The notes below the pieces were generated by a model. The model made no database searches, was not told the origin of the DNA, and saw only the letters and a program-made list of their open reading frames with translations. From the NCBI GenBank assembly GCA_023441055.1, contig JAEZQY010000067.1, forward strand, positions 1 to 64,000: a stretch of DNA of 64,000 bases. Direction: 5' to 3'. A program made the translations under genes and the position numbers. Shown piece by piece: positions 50,571-59,347 of this stretch (positions within the stretch are counted from its first letter, which is position 1; every line of letters begins with the position of its first letter). The DNA comes from Bacillota bacterium (GTDB lineage Bacteria > Bacillota > Bacilli > Paenibacillales > UBA4045).

Positions 50571-52292
50571 CTACAACTTGATTGTCTGACTGATCATCAC
50601 CTCAGACGTCAGCAGCCTCCTGAAGATCAGCAGCAGCAAGACACCCGGCAAGCTGATCAGCGCAGCATATTGCATCACGATAGGATCTCCTGGTGTCACG
50701 CTATTGCCGGTCGCCAGATTCCTGAACAGCAGAGTCGGAGAATACCGATCGGGTCCGGCGGTGTAGGTAAGGGATGTCGTATATGCGTTTATAAGCATCA
50801 CATAGTGCAGAACGCCTAAGCCGATCAGCGGCTTCCAGATCTTCGGAATGAATAGGTAGAAGAAGCTGTGCAGCTCGCCGCGCCCCTGGAGGACAGCCTC
50901 TTCCTTCAGCTTGCTGTACTTGCTGTTGAATATACTCTTCAGGACGAAGACGCTGATGATCGAGAAGAAGCCGATCGTCACATACGGGAATACCGTATCA
51001 ATCATGCCCAGCTTGTGATAGAACAGATATTCCGACATACTGCCTGAACCGACTACTAGAATCATCAACAAGAATGCCTTGTAGACATTGCGGCCGGGCA
51101 AGTCCTTCACCGTCAGCGGGTATGCGAGTGTAAGGGTAAGAAGGAGATGCACGAAGACTGCGAACAGTGTAAGTAACGGATACGCAATCAAATTGCTAAT
51201 CGGCAGCTCGTCGAGCAGCCGGTAGCCGGAGTCACTCTTCAAGAACAACGGCTGAATGAACAATTGATAGAGCAAGAACACGATCACTGCGCCATACAAG
51301 ACGGATACCATTGTCCCGATGATCGATGCTGCAGGATCCTTGGCCTGAATCGATGCGGTTTTATTTTGCCCCGTGCTATGGAATAAATCCTTAACGAAGA
51401 AGCCCCTGATTAGTAAATAGACCAATATCGCGCAGATCAACTGTACGACATATTGGATAAGCCCCACTGCCCCGGCCATGCTCATATCTGCCATTAGAAG
51501 ACCGGTGCGAAATTGATAGGTAGCCAGCGTATCTCCCGTCTCATATACCAAGGGATTCACCAGCATATGCATCAGCTCGAAGTTCGTCGTGAGCACAGCT
51601 GACAATTGAATCAGCATGAACGCAATAATTGCTCTCAGCGCTGGGATGAGATTCATCGTTACGAAGCCGCCGCGATGCTCACTCGCACCCTGTGCAGCGT
51701 GCTTAGCATGAATAGCCGCCAGCGCGATCAGAATCGGAATGCCGCACGTTCTCAGCACCTCAACCCCAATAATAATCGGTTGGAATAAGGCCGGATCTGC
51801 CAAAATGAGCTTCTCGAAGGCAAATGGTGAATGATTGAGCGAGAGGAGCAGCATCACGATATAAGCGATTACAATGGTAGGGATGAAGAAGGGCATCAGG
51901 AATAAGGTCGATAACAGCGCGCGGAGCCTGTGAGAGCGAATGACACTCAGCGCAAGCGCAAGGAGGAGTGAGATCGCTGAAGCTGCGAGGATATAGCCGA
52001 AGTTGATGGCCACTGTATTGATGATCACTCGCAGGAATGCGGGCTGATTGAACAATCGAGATAGATTATCCAGGCCTACGAACTCGCTCCTGAATAACCC
52101 CAGGAACACCTTATAATCTACGAAAGGCAAGTACAGTCCCCAGAGGAAGGGAATGATCTTGAATAGGAAGATCAGGAATAACGCTGGCAGCACAATCACA
52201 TAGTGCAGCTTGTACCGCCAAATACGATCGAGTATGCCCTCCTGTTGGATGTTGTGCTGTTGTTCACTCAATTCCATTTCCCCCTTGTTCAT
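50571..52292 (-). CDS. Double-length ABC sugar-type permease (two MetI-like domains fused)
   Basis: A 573-aa membrane protein. The first half resembles LplB/UgpA-type permeases (YKLHYVIVLPALFLIFLF; FVGLDNLSRLFNQPAFLRV). The second half (from about 320) resembles the partner permease (TLTLAYPLTVKDLPGRNVYK; LKEEAVLQGRGELHSFFYLF). Together it has about twelve helices. The EAA loop of the first half is poorly kept. Normally two separate proteins form the channel with an ATPase and a lipoprotein, and neither lies next to it. Possible starts are ATG 52292 or an internal TTG with GGGGG before it. Confidence 0.7.
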   Translation of the reverse strand: MNKGEMELSEQQHNIQQEGILDRIWRYKLHYVIVLPALFLIFLFKIIPFLWGLYLPFVDYKVFLGLFRSEFVGLDNLSRLFNQPAFLRVIINTVAINFGYILAASAISLLLALALSVIRSHRLRALLSTLFLMPFFIPTIVIAYIVMLLLSLNHSPFAFEKLILADPALFQPIIIGVEVLRTCGIPILIALAAIHAKHAAQGASEHRGGFVTMNLIPALRAIIAFMLIQLSAVLTTNFELMHMLVNPLVYETGDTLATYQFRTGLLMADMSMAGAVGLIQYVVQLICAILVYLLIRGFFVKDLFHSTGQNKTASIQAKDPAASIIGTMVSVLYGAVIVFLLYQLFIQPLFLKSDSGYRLLDELPISNLIAYPLLTLFAVFVHLLLTLTLAYPLTVKDLPGRNVYKAFLLMILVVGSGSMSEYLFYHKLGMIDTVFPYVTIGFFSIISVFVLKSIFNSKYSKLKEEAVLQGRGELHSFFYLFIPKIWKPLIGLGVLHYVMLINAYTTSLTYTAGPDRYSPTLLFRNLATGNSVTPGDPIVMQYAALISLPGVLLLLIFRRLLTSEVMISQTIKL

Positions 52293-52301
52293 AACTAATC
52301 A

Positions 52302-53216
52302 TCATTCATTTGGATCAGGCATCAAGCGCCAGCTGCACCGCATCTGCAAATGACCGTTCATCAGCTGTGCCGAGAGCGACCCGCCCATCTTGTCCATGAG
52401 TCCCTTGGCAATCGATAAGCCTAAGCCCGATCCAATGCTCGATCTCATCTTATCCGCCTTATAGAATCGGTTGAAGAGATTGGTCAGGTCCTCTTCACGA
52501 AGCTGCGGTGCCGGATTGCTGATCAACAGCTCTGCGGTGGTAGGTGTAACCATCAGCTCGACGCTGACATTCCCGCTTGAATGTCGGATCGCATTGATCA
52601 ATAGGTTCTCCAGCACGCGCTGCACTGCAGATTGATCCGCTCGAATACGGACCTCGTCTGCAGGAAATTGGATAATGGGATCAATCCCCTTCTTGCGGAA
52701 CGCTTCATAGAATCCAGCAAGCACGTCGAGTATCGCTTGGCTGAGTCTAATAGACGCAAATTTCATGGGATAATCAGCGGATTCTATAATCGACAGCTCG
52801 AAGAATTCCTCTAGCAGCACTTTGAGTCGCAGCGCGCCGTTCTTTACAACGCCAACATACTCCGCTCGCTTCGCTGCTCCTAGATCCTCCGACTCCAGCA
52901 ACTGGGTATAGCCCAAGATTGCGGTCATCGGCGTACGAATATCATGGGAGATATGAGAGATTGCCTGCTTCAATTCATGCTCCGTTCTCCGCTTATCCGC
53001 GACAGCCTGCTTGGTCAGATCGATCTGTCTGTTCACCTCTGCCGCCAGCAGCTCCAGATCTGCGTCATACCATCCCAGATCCAGCTTCTTCTCAGTTCGT
53101 CGATCATTAAGCTCATTCAGCTGCCCTGCTATTCGTCGCAGCTCTCTCTTCAGGCGATAGAAACGGGCAAGGATGATTATAGCAATTATAACAGAAATCG
53201 CCGCGATATAGACCAT
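52302..53216 (-). CDS. Sensor histidine kinase with one short membrane segment
   Basis: 304 aa from ATG 53216 (GGAGGTGA 7 bp before it). One membrane helix (VYIAAISVIIAIIILARFY), a coiled linker with ELNDRRTEKKLDLGWYDADL, the phosphoacceptor ISHISHDIRTPMTAILGY and ATPase boxes ENLLINAIRHS, LFNRFYKADKMRS and GSGLGLSIAKGLM are visible. Without a sensory loop outside the cell, it probably reads the state of the adjacent ABC exporter or the membrane itself. Confidence 0.85.
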   Translation of the reverse strand: MVYIAAISVIIAIIILARFYRLKRELRRIAGQLNELNDRRTEKKLDLGWYDADLELLAAEVNRQIDLTKQAVADKRRTEHELKQAISHISHDIRTPMTAILGYTQLLESEDLGAAKRAEYVGVVKNGALRLKVLLEEFFELSIIESADYPMKFASIRLSQAILDVLAGFYEAFRKKGIDPIIQFPADEVRIRADQSAVQRVLENLLINAIRHSSGNVSVELMVTPTTAELLISNPAPQLREEDLTNLFNRFYKADKMRSSIGSGLGLSIAKGLMDKMGGSLSAQLMNGHLQMRCSWRLMPDPNE

Positions 53217-53247
53217 CACTTGCTCACCTCCGATTTGAATGCCCTGC

Positions 53248-54000
53248 TTATTTGATTTCCTTCCGCTCGAAGACCAGGTATCCGAGCAGCCACATAGCCA
53301 CACCTGAAAGCACTGGGCTCGCTACAATCGGTATCCAATCACCTGCCGTCAAGCTTGAATGTCCAACCTTGTTGAACATATGGAAGATCGAATAGTCGAA
53401 GATTGGCCTGAACCAGTCCACCTTCTGACTGATGAAGAACAGAATACTGTCGATTAGTAAGAAGAAGAGGAGCAAGAATCCGATCGTCTTCCCGCTGTCC
53501 GTAAACTGGATCGCAGCCAGTGCCATAATCGAAGCGAAGCCGGCGGCATACAGCATGTGTAGAAGCAAGGTCCGAACCCAATAGTCCCATGCAGGCATAT
53601 CATAGAAGCCGGAGCCAAGCGCAGCCGTGATCGTGAGCCATAAGGGGAACATTGCGGCCAGTATCGCTGCGCCTGCCATGAACGCGATAAGCTTAGCGCT
53701 GTAGATGCGCAGCCGGCTGTTGCCTGACGCGATCATACTCTTCATCGTCCCGTTGGCGTACTCGCTAGAGATGAAGAAGCCTGCGAGAATAACAGGAACG
53801 AGTCTTATCATATACCCGTTGCCGCCCAGCGCAGCTTGCGTATACAAGTCGGATACGGACATCGCGCTGCTCACACCATCCTCATCGAAGCCTACCAGCC
53901 CGGTATAGAACACCGCCGCGCCTGATAATGCCATGAGCAGCGTCCAATAGGAGCGGTCCTTCCACAGCTTGAACCATTCTGATCTAAGCAAATTCCCCAT
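53248..54000 (-). CDS. ABC-2-type exporter permease
   Basis: A 250-aa membrane protein with six helices, typical of the lantibiotic/bacitracin self-protection permeases (MGNLLRSEWFKLWKDRSYWT; ISSEYANGTMKSMIASGNSR). It begins 2 bp after the ATPase gene, with GGGGGTG before the ATG, and works with it to remove antimicrobial peptides or lipids from the membrane. Confidence 0.85.
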   Translation of the reverse strand: MGNLLRSEWFKLWKDRSYWTLLMALSGAAVFYTGLVGFDEDGVSSAMSVSDLYTQAALGGNGYMIRLVPVILAGFFISSEYANGTMKSMIASGNSRLRIYSAKLIAFMAGAAILAAMFPLWLTITAALGSGFYDMPAWDYWVRTLLLHMLYAAGFASIMALAAIQFTDSGKTIGFLLLFFLLIDSILFFISQKVDWFRPIFDYSIFHMFNKVGHSSLTAGDWIPIVASPVLSGVAMWLLGYLVFERKEIK

Positions 54001-54002
54001 GC

Positions 54003-54917
54003 CTAGGCACCCCCGATCCGATTCATGAAGTAGGCCTCAAGATCTTGACCCATCGGCATGAATTGTTCAATGACGAGCCCTTGGCCGGCAAGCACGGATG
54101 ATACCTGACCGGGATTATCCAGATACGCGTACAGCTTAATGACCCCGCTGGGCATTACTTCATAGTCCATCGTGGACAGTTCAGTCTCGATGACCGTGGT
54201 CGCTCGATTCGGATCATCCACCTTCACATGAATATATTGCTGGCACTTGTCACTGAGCTCCTGCACCGTCAGCTGCTCCAACAAGCGGCCCTTATGAATA
54301 ATTCCATAATGTGTGGCTAGCAGATAGAGCTCGCTCAGAATATGACTCGAGATCAGGATCGTAATCCCATACTCACGATTGAGACGCTGCAGCAGCTCCC
54401 TGATCTCTACAACACCCATCGGATCCAGGCCATTAATGGGCTCATCCAGAATGAGGAACTCTGGATCGCCCAGAAGCGCTATCGCTAATCCGAGCCGCTG
54501 CTTCATCCCCAGCGAGAAGTTTAAGGCCTTCTTCTTCCCAGTATCCTGAAGTCCGACTATGCGAAGCACTCGCTCCACGCAATCCCGTCCTGGAATGCCC
54601 TTCAGCAGTCGATGCGCCTCGAGATTATCCGCGGCCGTCATCTGCGGATATAGCGCTGGACCCTCGATCATAGCGCCTATCCGCCTTCTTGCTTCAATCT
54701 GCGCTCGCTGTTGGGTATGACCGAACAACTCGACCGACCCTTCCGTTGGGAATGAGAGCCCCATTACAAGCTTAATCAAGGTTGATTTGCCAGCGCCATT
54801 CTGTCCTATGAAGCCATAGATGGATCCCTTCTTAATGGCCGCATCCACCTTATCCAGTGCCAGCTGATGCTTGTACCTCTTCGTTAATTGGTGGGTACGC
54901 AGCACATACTCTTCCAT
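54003..54917 (-). CDS. ABC exporter ATPase (BcrA type)
   Basis: 304 aa. Walker A GQNGAGKSTLIKL, signature FSLGMKQRLGLA, Walker B FLILDEPINGLDP, H-loop ISSHILSEL. The C-terminal extension of about 90 residues is that of BcrA-like peptide-antibiotic exporters. AAGGAGG precedes the ATG. CTTAAG repeats and a TATACT -10 box lie upstream. It forms an operon with its permease, a kinase and the fused permease. Confidence 0.9.
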   Translation of the reverse strand: MEEYVLRTHQLTKRYKHQLALDKVDAAIKKGSIYGFIGQNGAGKSTLIKLVMGLSFPTEGSVELFGHTQQRAQIEARRRIGAMIEGPALYPQMTAADNLEAHRLLKGIPGRDCVERVLRIVGLQDTGKKKALNFSLGMKQRLGLAIALLGDPEFLILDEPINGLDPMGVVEIRELLQRLNREYGITILISSHILSELYLLATHYGIIHKGRLLEQLTVQELSDKCQQYIHVKVDDPNRATTVIETELSTMDYEVMPSGVIKLYAYLDNPGQVSSVLAGQGLVIEQFMPMGQDLEAYFMNRIGGA

Positions 54918-54944
54918 ACCAATCCCTCCTTACATGCTGGTCTC

Positions 54945-54999
54945 AGTATAGAAAGCAATCCATAAGAATAACTTAAGGCAACTCTTAAGAATTCCTTAA
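54945..54999 (-). promoter_or_regulatory. Promoter and CTTAAG boxes of the ABC exporter operon
   Basis: On the minus strand TTCTTAAGAGT, TGCCTTAAGTT and ATTCTTATGGA follow each other with an 11-bp period, then TATACT (54945-54950). The box next to them, AATTAAGG, may be a fourth. They are probably bound by the response regulator encoded just upstream. Confidence 0.65.
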
Positions 55000-55008
55000 T
55001 TATTGAGC

Positions 55009-55701
55009 TTAAGATTTCAGGCGATAGCCCATACCCCACACCGTCTCTATGTATTCTTCAGCCGGATTGGCCCTGGCCAGCTTGCTCCTCAGGTTGCTCA
55101 TATGCACATTAATCGTATTGTCATCGCCATAATAGGTCTCTCTCCAGACGCTCTCGAACACATTCGCCTTGGTAAATACCTTAGCCGGATTGGATATCAG
55201 CAGCACGAGTATGGCGTATTCACGCGCGGTCAGATTGAGCTCAGTGCCTGCAGCATGGATCTTCTTCGCCCCGATATCCACACGGATATCCTTAAACGAT
55301 AACAGCTTGCCAGCAGGCGCATCATGCATCCGCAAATAACGCCGCAGTTGGGCATGGATTCTCGCTGATACTTCCTCTATGTCGAACGGCTTGGTAATAT
55401 AATCATCCGCGCCTGCTTGCAGCGCCGCAACCTTCGTCTGCTGTTCCAGCTTCGCCGAGATAATAATAACAGGCGCGTCGCTATGCGCTCTGATTCGTTC
55501 CAGGAGCATCTCTCCTTCGAGTCCTGGGAGCATGAGATCTAGCAGCACAAGCGCCCAGCTCTGTCGCTCCAGATAGAGCAGTGCTTCTGTTCCCGAGAAA
55601 GCGGGCTGCGGTATATAATTATTCTGCATAAGAATATCGCACAGTAAACGATTGATATCCCCATCATCTTCGACAACGAGAATATGTACTTCCCTCGACA
55701 T
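55009..55701 (-). CDS. OmpR-family response regulator
   Basis: 230 aa. Receiver: HILVVEDDGDINRLL, LVLLDLMLPGLEG, VIIISAKLE and DDYITKPF. Winged helix: LNLTAREYAILVLLISNPAKVF, NTINVHMSNLRSKL, WGMGYRLKS. AGGTGACGG precedes the ATG. It lies upstream of the ABC exporter and a kinase gene, the arrangement of peptide-antibiotic detoxification modules, with its kinase three genes away. Confidence 0.9.
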   Translation of the reverse strand: MSREVHILVVEDDGDINRLLCDILMQNNYIPQPAFSGTEALLYLERQSWALVLLDLMLPGLEGEMLLERIRAHSDAPVIIISAKLEQQTKVAALQAGADDYITKPFDIEEVSARIHAQLRRYLRMHDAPAGKLLSFKDIRVDIGAKKIHAAGTELNLTAREYAILVLLISNPAKVFTKANVFESVWRETYYGDDNTINVHMSNLRSKLARANPAEEYIETVWGMGYRLKS

Positions 55702-55725
55702 ACCGTCACCTGCTTCTGATTGATT

Positions 55726-55998
55726 CTATAATCGGAGCAGCGCGCGCCGCTCCGCGATCGGCTTGCACTTGTCACAGACGCCGATCGGCTTGCCCTGTTC
55801 ATCCGCATAGAAGCGAAGACGCGCAGATCTCTTATGACAGATGCTGCACTTCTGTTCATTCCTAGCTCGCTTATGGCCCCGATGCTTCGACAGCTTAATC
55901 ACATTACTAGCTGCTCGCTTGCCGCTCGACCTCTGCAGCACGCGATACACGGTGTAGACGATAATCACAATCGCAGCGGTCATCATTCCCCAGATCAT
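55726..55998 (-). CDS. Small membrane protein with a zinc ribbon
   Basis: About 90 aa. One membrane helix at the start (MIWGMMTAAIVIIVYTVY), a basic linker, then CSICHKRSARLRFYADEQGK and VCDKCK, giving two CxxC pairs for one zinc. The family is unknown to me. The ATG at 55998 has GGTGA 8 bp before it; the ATG at 56013 lies on top of AAGGG. Confidence 0.6.
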   Translation of the reverse strand: MIWGMMTAAIVIIVYTVYRVLQRSSGKRAASNVIKLSKHRGHKRARNEQKCSICHKRSARLRFYADEQGKPIGVCDKCKPIAERRALLRL

Positions 55999-56238
55999 GC
56001 GTCCTGTCACCATCCCTTAACGATCTTATCCTGCCATGCCTGTCTGCCGTACAATACAACTATCCCGCATCCCAAGCGGACTGCTTAGCACAATTATACT
56101 TCTATCTGGATGTAATGGGGAAGACAATCGCCAGATAGAAACCGAGCAACTAATGATGCTCGTCTAGCGGTGATCGCACAAGCAAATCCCTATCGTTCGC
56201 GTAAGCATATGATATATCGCTGATCGGAGGTATGCCAA

Positions 56239-56658
56239 TTGAAGAGAAGAAGATTGAGGAAGCATGCGCGACCGACTACGAACCGCCACCCGCGTGAAGG
56301 TCAGCCCGTATGCGCTGTCCTGAAGGATGGTCGTTACTTCATCGGCCGCATTGAGGGCATCGAGAACGGTGAGCTTATTCTCAGCGGCATTAGAGGAAAG
56401 GGGCATTGGCACCCTCGTTCCGAGCAAGCGAATCGTGCGCAAGTATCAGGTTTTCTAGATTCCTTACTAGGAGGAGGGGCTGGAGGCTTTGGTGGCGCGG
56501 GCGGCGCAGGCAATATGGACGGCACTGGTGAGCAATCCGCTGGGGGAAGCGCCGGCAGCTCCGGGCTGGGCGGACTGGGCAGCATGATGTCTACGATACG
56601 CATAGGGATGAATATGCTCCAGGCGATTATGCCACTGCTCAGCCTCTTCAAGGTGTAG
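56239..56658 (+). CDS. Gly-rich protein with a small LSM-like beta domain
   Basis: A 139-aa protein. Residues 1-20 are very basic. Residues 22-55 (QPVCAVLKDGRYFIGRIEGI, then ENGELILSG) look like a small beta-barrel of the type seen in spore-coat-associated proteins. The rest is Gly/Ala/Ser-rich (LLGGGAGGFGGAGG) with a hydrophobic C-terminal helix. The start is TTG with GGAGGT 7 bp before it. It could be a spore-surface protein, judged only by composition. Confidence 0.55.
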   Translation: MKRRRLRKHARPTTNRHPREGQPVCAVLKDGRYFIGRIEGIENGELILSGIRGKGHWHPRSEQANRAQVSGFLDSLLGGGAGGFGGAGGAGNMDGTGEQSAGGSAGSSGLGGLGSMMSTIRIGMNMLQAIMPLLSLFKV

Positions 56659-56797
56659 GCAGAGACAGATGGATCGATTCGGCACATATTGATCAGGTGA
56701 AGCTGAATGTGGCAGGGCAGTCGATTAGTCTAGACAGCCTCACTAACCGCCGCCCTGCGCACCAACTCAGCTTATTTAGTCCGACCAGACCCGACAG

Positions 56798-57121
56798 TTA
56801 GAACATAAACCGCAGCACCATCGCGCATGCGACGCCGGCGACGACCGTGCCGAGCAGGCTTCGTGTACGAATGGCGACGGCGAAGGCAAGTAGGGTAGCC
56901 GCAATTTCAACAGTGAAGCTGAGCGCCAGCTTGCCGCCAGGCATGAGCACACTCTGCCCGATTAGCGCCGCCATGACTGCCACCGGGACATGCCGAAGCC
57001 AGCGAACCGCCCATTCCGGCAAGACCATTCGACTGAATACCGCCAACGGCAGCACGCGCGGCAATAAAGTCACTAGACCACACAATACGATTAAGACGAG
57101 GATGTCGATGCGGATTTCCAT
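56798..57121 (-). CDS. azlD: AzlD-type branched-chain amino acid exporter subunit
   Basis: A 107-aa protein with four helices (ILVLIVLCGLVTLLPRVLPL; VAVMAALIGQSVL; LLAFAVAIRT). AzlD works with AzlC to export branched-chain amino acids and their analogues. Its start lies inside the end of azlC (31-bp overlap). Confidence 0.85.
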   Translation of the reverse strand: MEIRIDILVLIVLCGLVTLLPRVLPLAVFSRMVLPEWAVRWLRHVPVAVMAALIGQSVLMPGGKLALSFTVEIAATLLAFAVAIRTRSLLGTVVAGVACAMVLRFMF

Positions 57122-57813
57122 CGTTCCATCACCATCCCCACAGTAGCGCCAATCACCGTTGCAATGATAATACCGGCGCTGCTGGATAATACTAGACTAG
57201 CCGCAATAACCGCTGCAATCGCGCTGACTGCTACCACAAGATCGATCAGCAGCTCTCGGCGACTGCTCATCTGCAGGACAAGCAGACCAATGAACATCCC
57301 CGGCAATGCAAAATCCATCCCCCACACAGTTGGATCGGTGATCCACTGTCCGAGGAAGGCGCCGGCCATATTGGCCGCGAACCACCCGAGATAGGCCGTC
57401 AGATTCAAGCCATGCATCCACTTCTCGTTCAGCGCCTGCAGTTTATGCGTGCTGATATGATTAGTGGCCACTCCGAACGTCTCGTCTGTCAGCAAGGAGC
57501 CTATCGCAAAGCTCCGCAGCGGCGGTAAGCCTCGAAAATACGGCGATAATGCCGCGCTGAACAGCAGATGTCTTAGATTCACGAAGAAGATCGTAGCCAC
57601 TGCTGGAATCAGAGCGAAGCCATTCAACACCATACCAGCTAGTATAAATTGTCCAGATCCCGCATATAGCAGCAGACAGAGCAGCGCGATCTCGAGCAAG
57701 CTGAGGCCTGCTGTCTTCTCGACTATGCCTGCTGCAAATCCGATGCTCAGGTAGCCCAGCAAGGTCGGCAAGCATGCAATCACGCCTTGCTTGAAGCTGT
57801 CATCCTTCTTCAC
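57091..57813 (-). CDS. azlC: AzlC-type branched-chain amino acid exporter subunit
   Basis: About 240 aa with six to seven helices. Family segments: LPTLLGYLSIGFAAGIV, LLYAGSGQFILAGMVL, FFVNLRHLLFSAALSPY and TDETFGVA. I prefer the GTG at 57813 (GGAG 8 bp before it) to the GTG at 57828. It overlaps azlD. No Lrp-type regulator lies beside the pair. Confidence 0.88.
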   Translation of the reverse strand: MKKDDSFKQGVIACLPTLLGYLSIGFAAGIVEKTAGLSLLEIALLCLLLYAGSGQFILAGMVLNGFALIPAVATIFFVNLRHLLFSAALSPYFRGLPPLRSFAIGSLLTDETFGVATNHISTHKLQALNEKWMHGLNLTAYLGWFAANMAGAFLGQWITDPTVWGMDFALPGMFIGLLVLQMSSRRELLIDLVVAVSAIAAVIAASLVLSSSAGIIIATVIGATVGMVMERWKSASTSSS

Positions 57814-57890
57814 ACTTTCCACTCCCACTCTGTGCCTTACTGTGATGGTTATTTTTTCTTTTTGCAGGTAGATACGATATACTTTAACTA

Positions 57891-57973
57891 TACAAAACTT
57901 GAGCGTATGCTTCCGAAGCAGTTTTGCTGCGACGATTACTCAGGAAGCGATGCTTCACAAAACTTGTAGGAGG
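57891..57973 (+). promoter_or_regulatory. Repeated leader element, copy B (before the aminopeptidase gene)
   Basis: It matches copy A at 44738-44824 almost throughout: ACAAAACTTGAGCGTATGC, TTCCGAAGCAGTTTTGCTGC, a variable 13 bp, GGAAGCGATGCTTCAC and AAAACTTGTAGGAGG, which runs into the ribosome binding site. The same competing pairings (ACAAAACT with AGTTTTG) are possible. Confidence 0.65.
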
Positions 57974-57982
57974 TTTCCCCAC

Positions 57983-59218
57983 ATGTCCACTTTCGATGAG
58001 AACTTAACGAAGTATGCCGCACTCGCAGTAGAGGTTGGCGTGAATATTCAACCTGGTCAGACGCTCGTCATCACAGCTCCTCTATTCGCCGCCGAATTCG
58101 TCCGCAAGGTAACGAAGCGCGCATACGAGCTTGGTTCCCCTTATGTACATATTGAGTGGAACGATGAAGAGATTACGCGCACACGTTATCAGTTAGCGCC
58201 TGAAGATTCGTTCTCCGTCTATCCGATACCCTTCCGAGCGAAGGGCTGGGAGGAATTCGCAGAGAATAACGCGGCGTTCCTAGCCATCACCGGTCAAGAC
58301 CCAGACATGCTGGCAGGTATTGATCCGAGTCGTATCCAGAACAATAATAAAGCGGCGAGCGCCGCGCTTGCAACCTTCCGCAGCTATCAGATGTCGGATA
58401 AGGTGAGCTGGTGCGTAATCGCAGTGCCCTCCAAGGAATGGGCAGCCAAGGTGTTCCCGGATACAACAGCGGAAGATCAAGTAGCCGCCTTGTGGGGGGC
58501 GATCTTCCAATCCACGCGGGTGGATCAAGCTGATCCTGTAACAGCCTGGCGGACACATACCGCAACTCTTGATGCCAAGGCGGAGCGTCTGAACCAGCGC
58601 AAGTATAAGGCACTGCACTACACCGCACCTGGCACCGATCTTACGTTGGAGTTGCCGAAGGGGCATATCTGGGTAAGCGCGGGAAGCTATAATGCGAAGA
58701 ATACCTTATTCATCGCCAATATGCCAACTGAGGAAGTGTTCACAGCAGTTGAGAAGACCGGTGTGAATGGCACAGTGGCAAGCACGAAGCCGCTCAGCTA
58801 TGCCGGCAATCTCATTGACAACTTCTCCTTCACCTTCAAGGACGGACGAATCGTTGACTTCTCCGCCGAGCAGGGGTATGACGCGCTCAAGAAGCTGGTC
58901 GAGACCGATGAGGGCTCGCATTATCTCGGAGAGGTGGCGCTCGTGCCGCATCAATCGCCGATCTCAGATACGAACATTATCTTCTACAACACCTTATTCG
59001 ACGAGAATGCATCCAACCACCTCGCCATCGGTCAAGCGTATGCGTTCTGCATCGAAGGCGGCAAGTCGATGAACAAGGAGCAGCAAGCAGAGGCGGGACT
59101 AAATGACAGCTATACGCATGTCGATTTCATGATCGGCTCCGCCGAGATGGACATTGACGGTATTCTGGCCGACGGCTCCCGTGAGCCCATCTTCCGTCAA
59201 GGCAACTGGGCATTCTAA
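57983..59218 (+). CDS. M29-family aminopeptidase
   Basis: 411 aa from ATG 57983 (AGGAGG before it, inside the repeated leader). It is a cytosolic metallo-aminopeptidase of the AmpS/thermophilic type: MSTFDENLTKYAALAVEVGV, NIQPGQTLVITAPL, then the metal-binding region ETDEGSHYLGEVALV, HLAIGQAYAFCIEGG and SYTHVDFMIGSAEMDIDG with His and Asp ligands. It releases N-terminal residues from peptides. A strong terminator follows. Confidence 0.92.
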   Translation: MSTFDENLTKYAALAVEVGVNIQPGQTLVITAPLFAAEFVRKVTKRAYELGSPYVHIEWNDEEITRTRYQLAPEDSFSVYPIPFRAKGWEEFAENNAAFLAITGQDPDMLAGIDPSRIQNNNKAASAALATFRSYQMSDKVSWCVIAVPSKEWAAKVFPDTTAEDQVAALWGAIFQSTRVDQADPVTAWRTHTATLDAKAERLNQRKYKALHYTAPGTDLTLELPKGHIWVSAGSYNAKNTLFIANMPTEEVFTAVEKTGVNGTVASTKPLSYAGNLIDNFSFTFKDGRIVDFSAEQGYDALKKLVETDEGSHYLGEVALVPHQSPISDTNIIFYNTLFDENASNHLAIGQAYAFCIEGGKSMNKEQQAEAGLNDSYTHVDFMIGSAEMDIDGILADGSREPIFRQGNWAF

Positions 59219-59279
59219 GAACAGCTCAGCAATTGCGTTGGGTCGCAAGCTGATGTATGCTTGTAAGCAAGTGACGAAG

Positions 59280-59319
59280 AACGTCCTGATCCATCATGTG
59301 ATGGGTTGGGGCGTTTTTT
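59280..59319 (+). terminator. Terminator of the aminopeptidase gene
   Basis: A long stem (AACGTCCTGATCCATCA with TGATGGGTTGGGGCGTT, a few mismatches) with a 2-nt loop is followed by TTTTTTG. Confidence 0.85.
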
Positions 59320-59347
59320 GTTTATTTTGGGATAGGGAGATGGTTGG

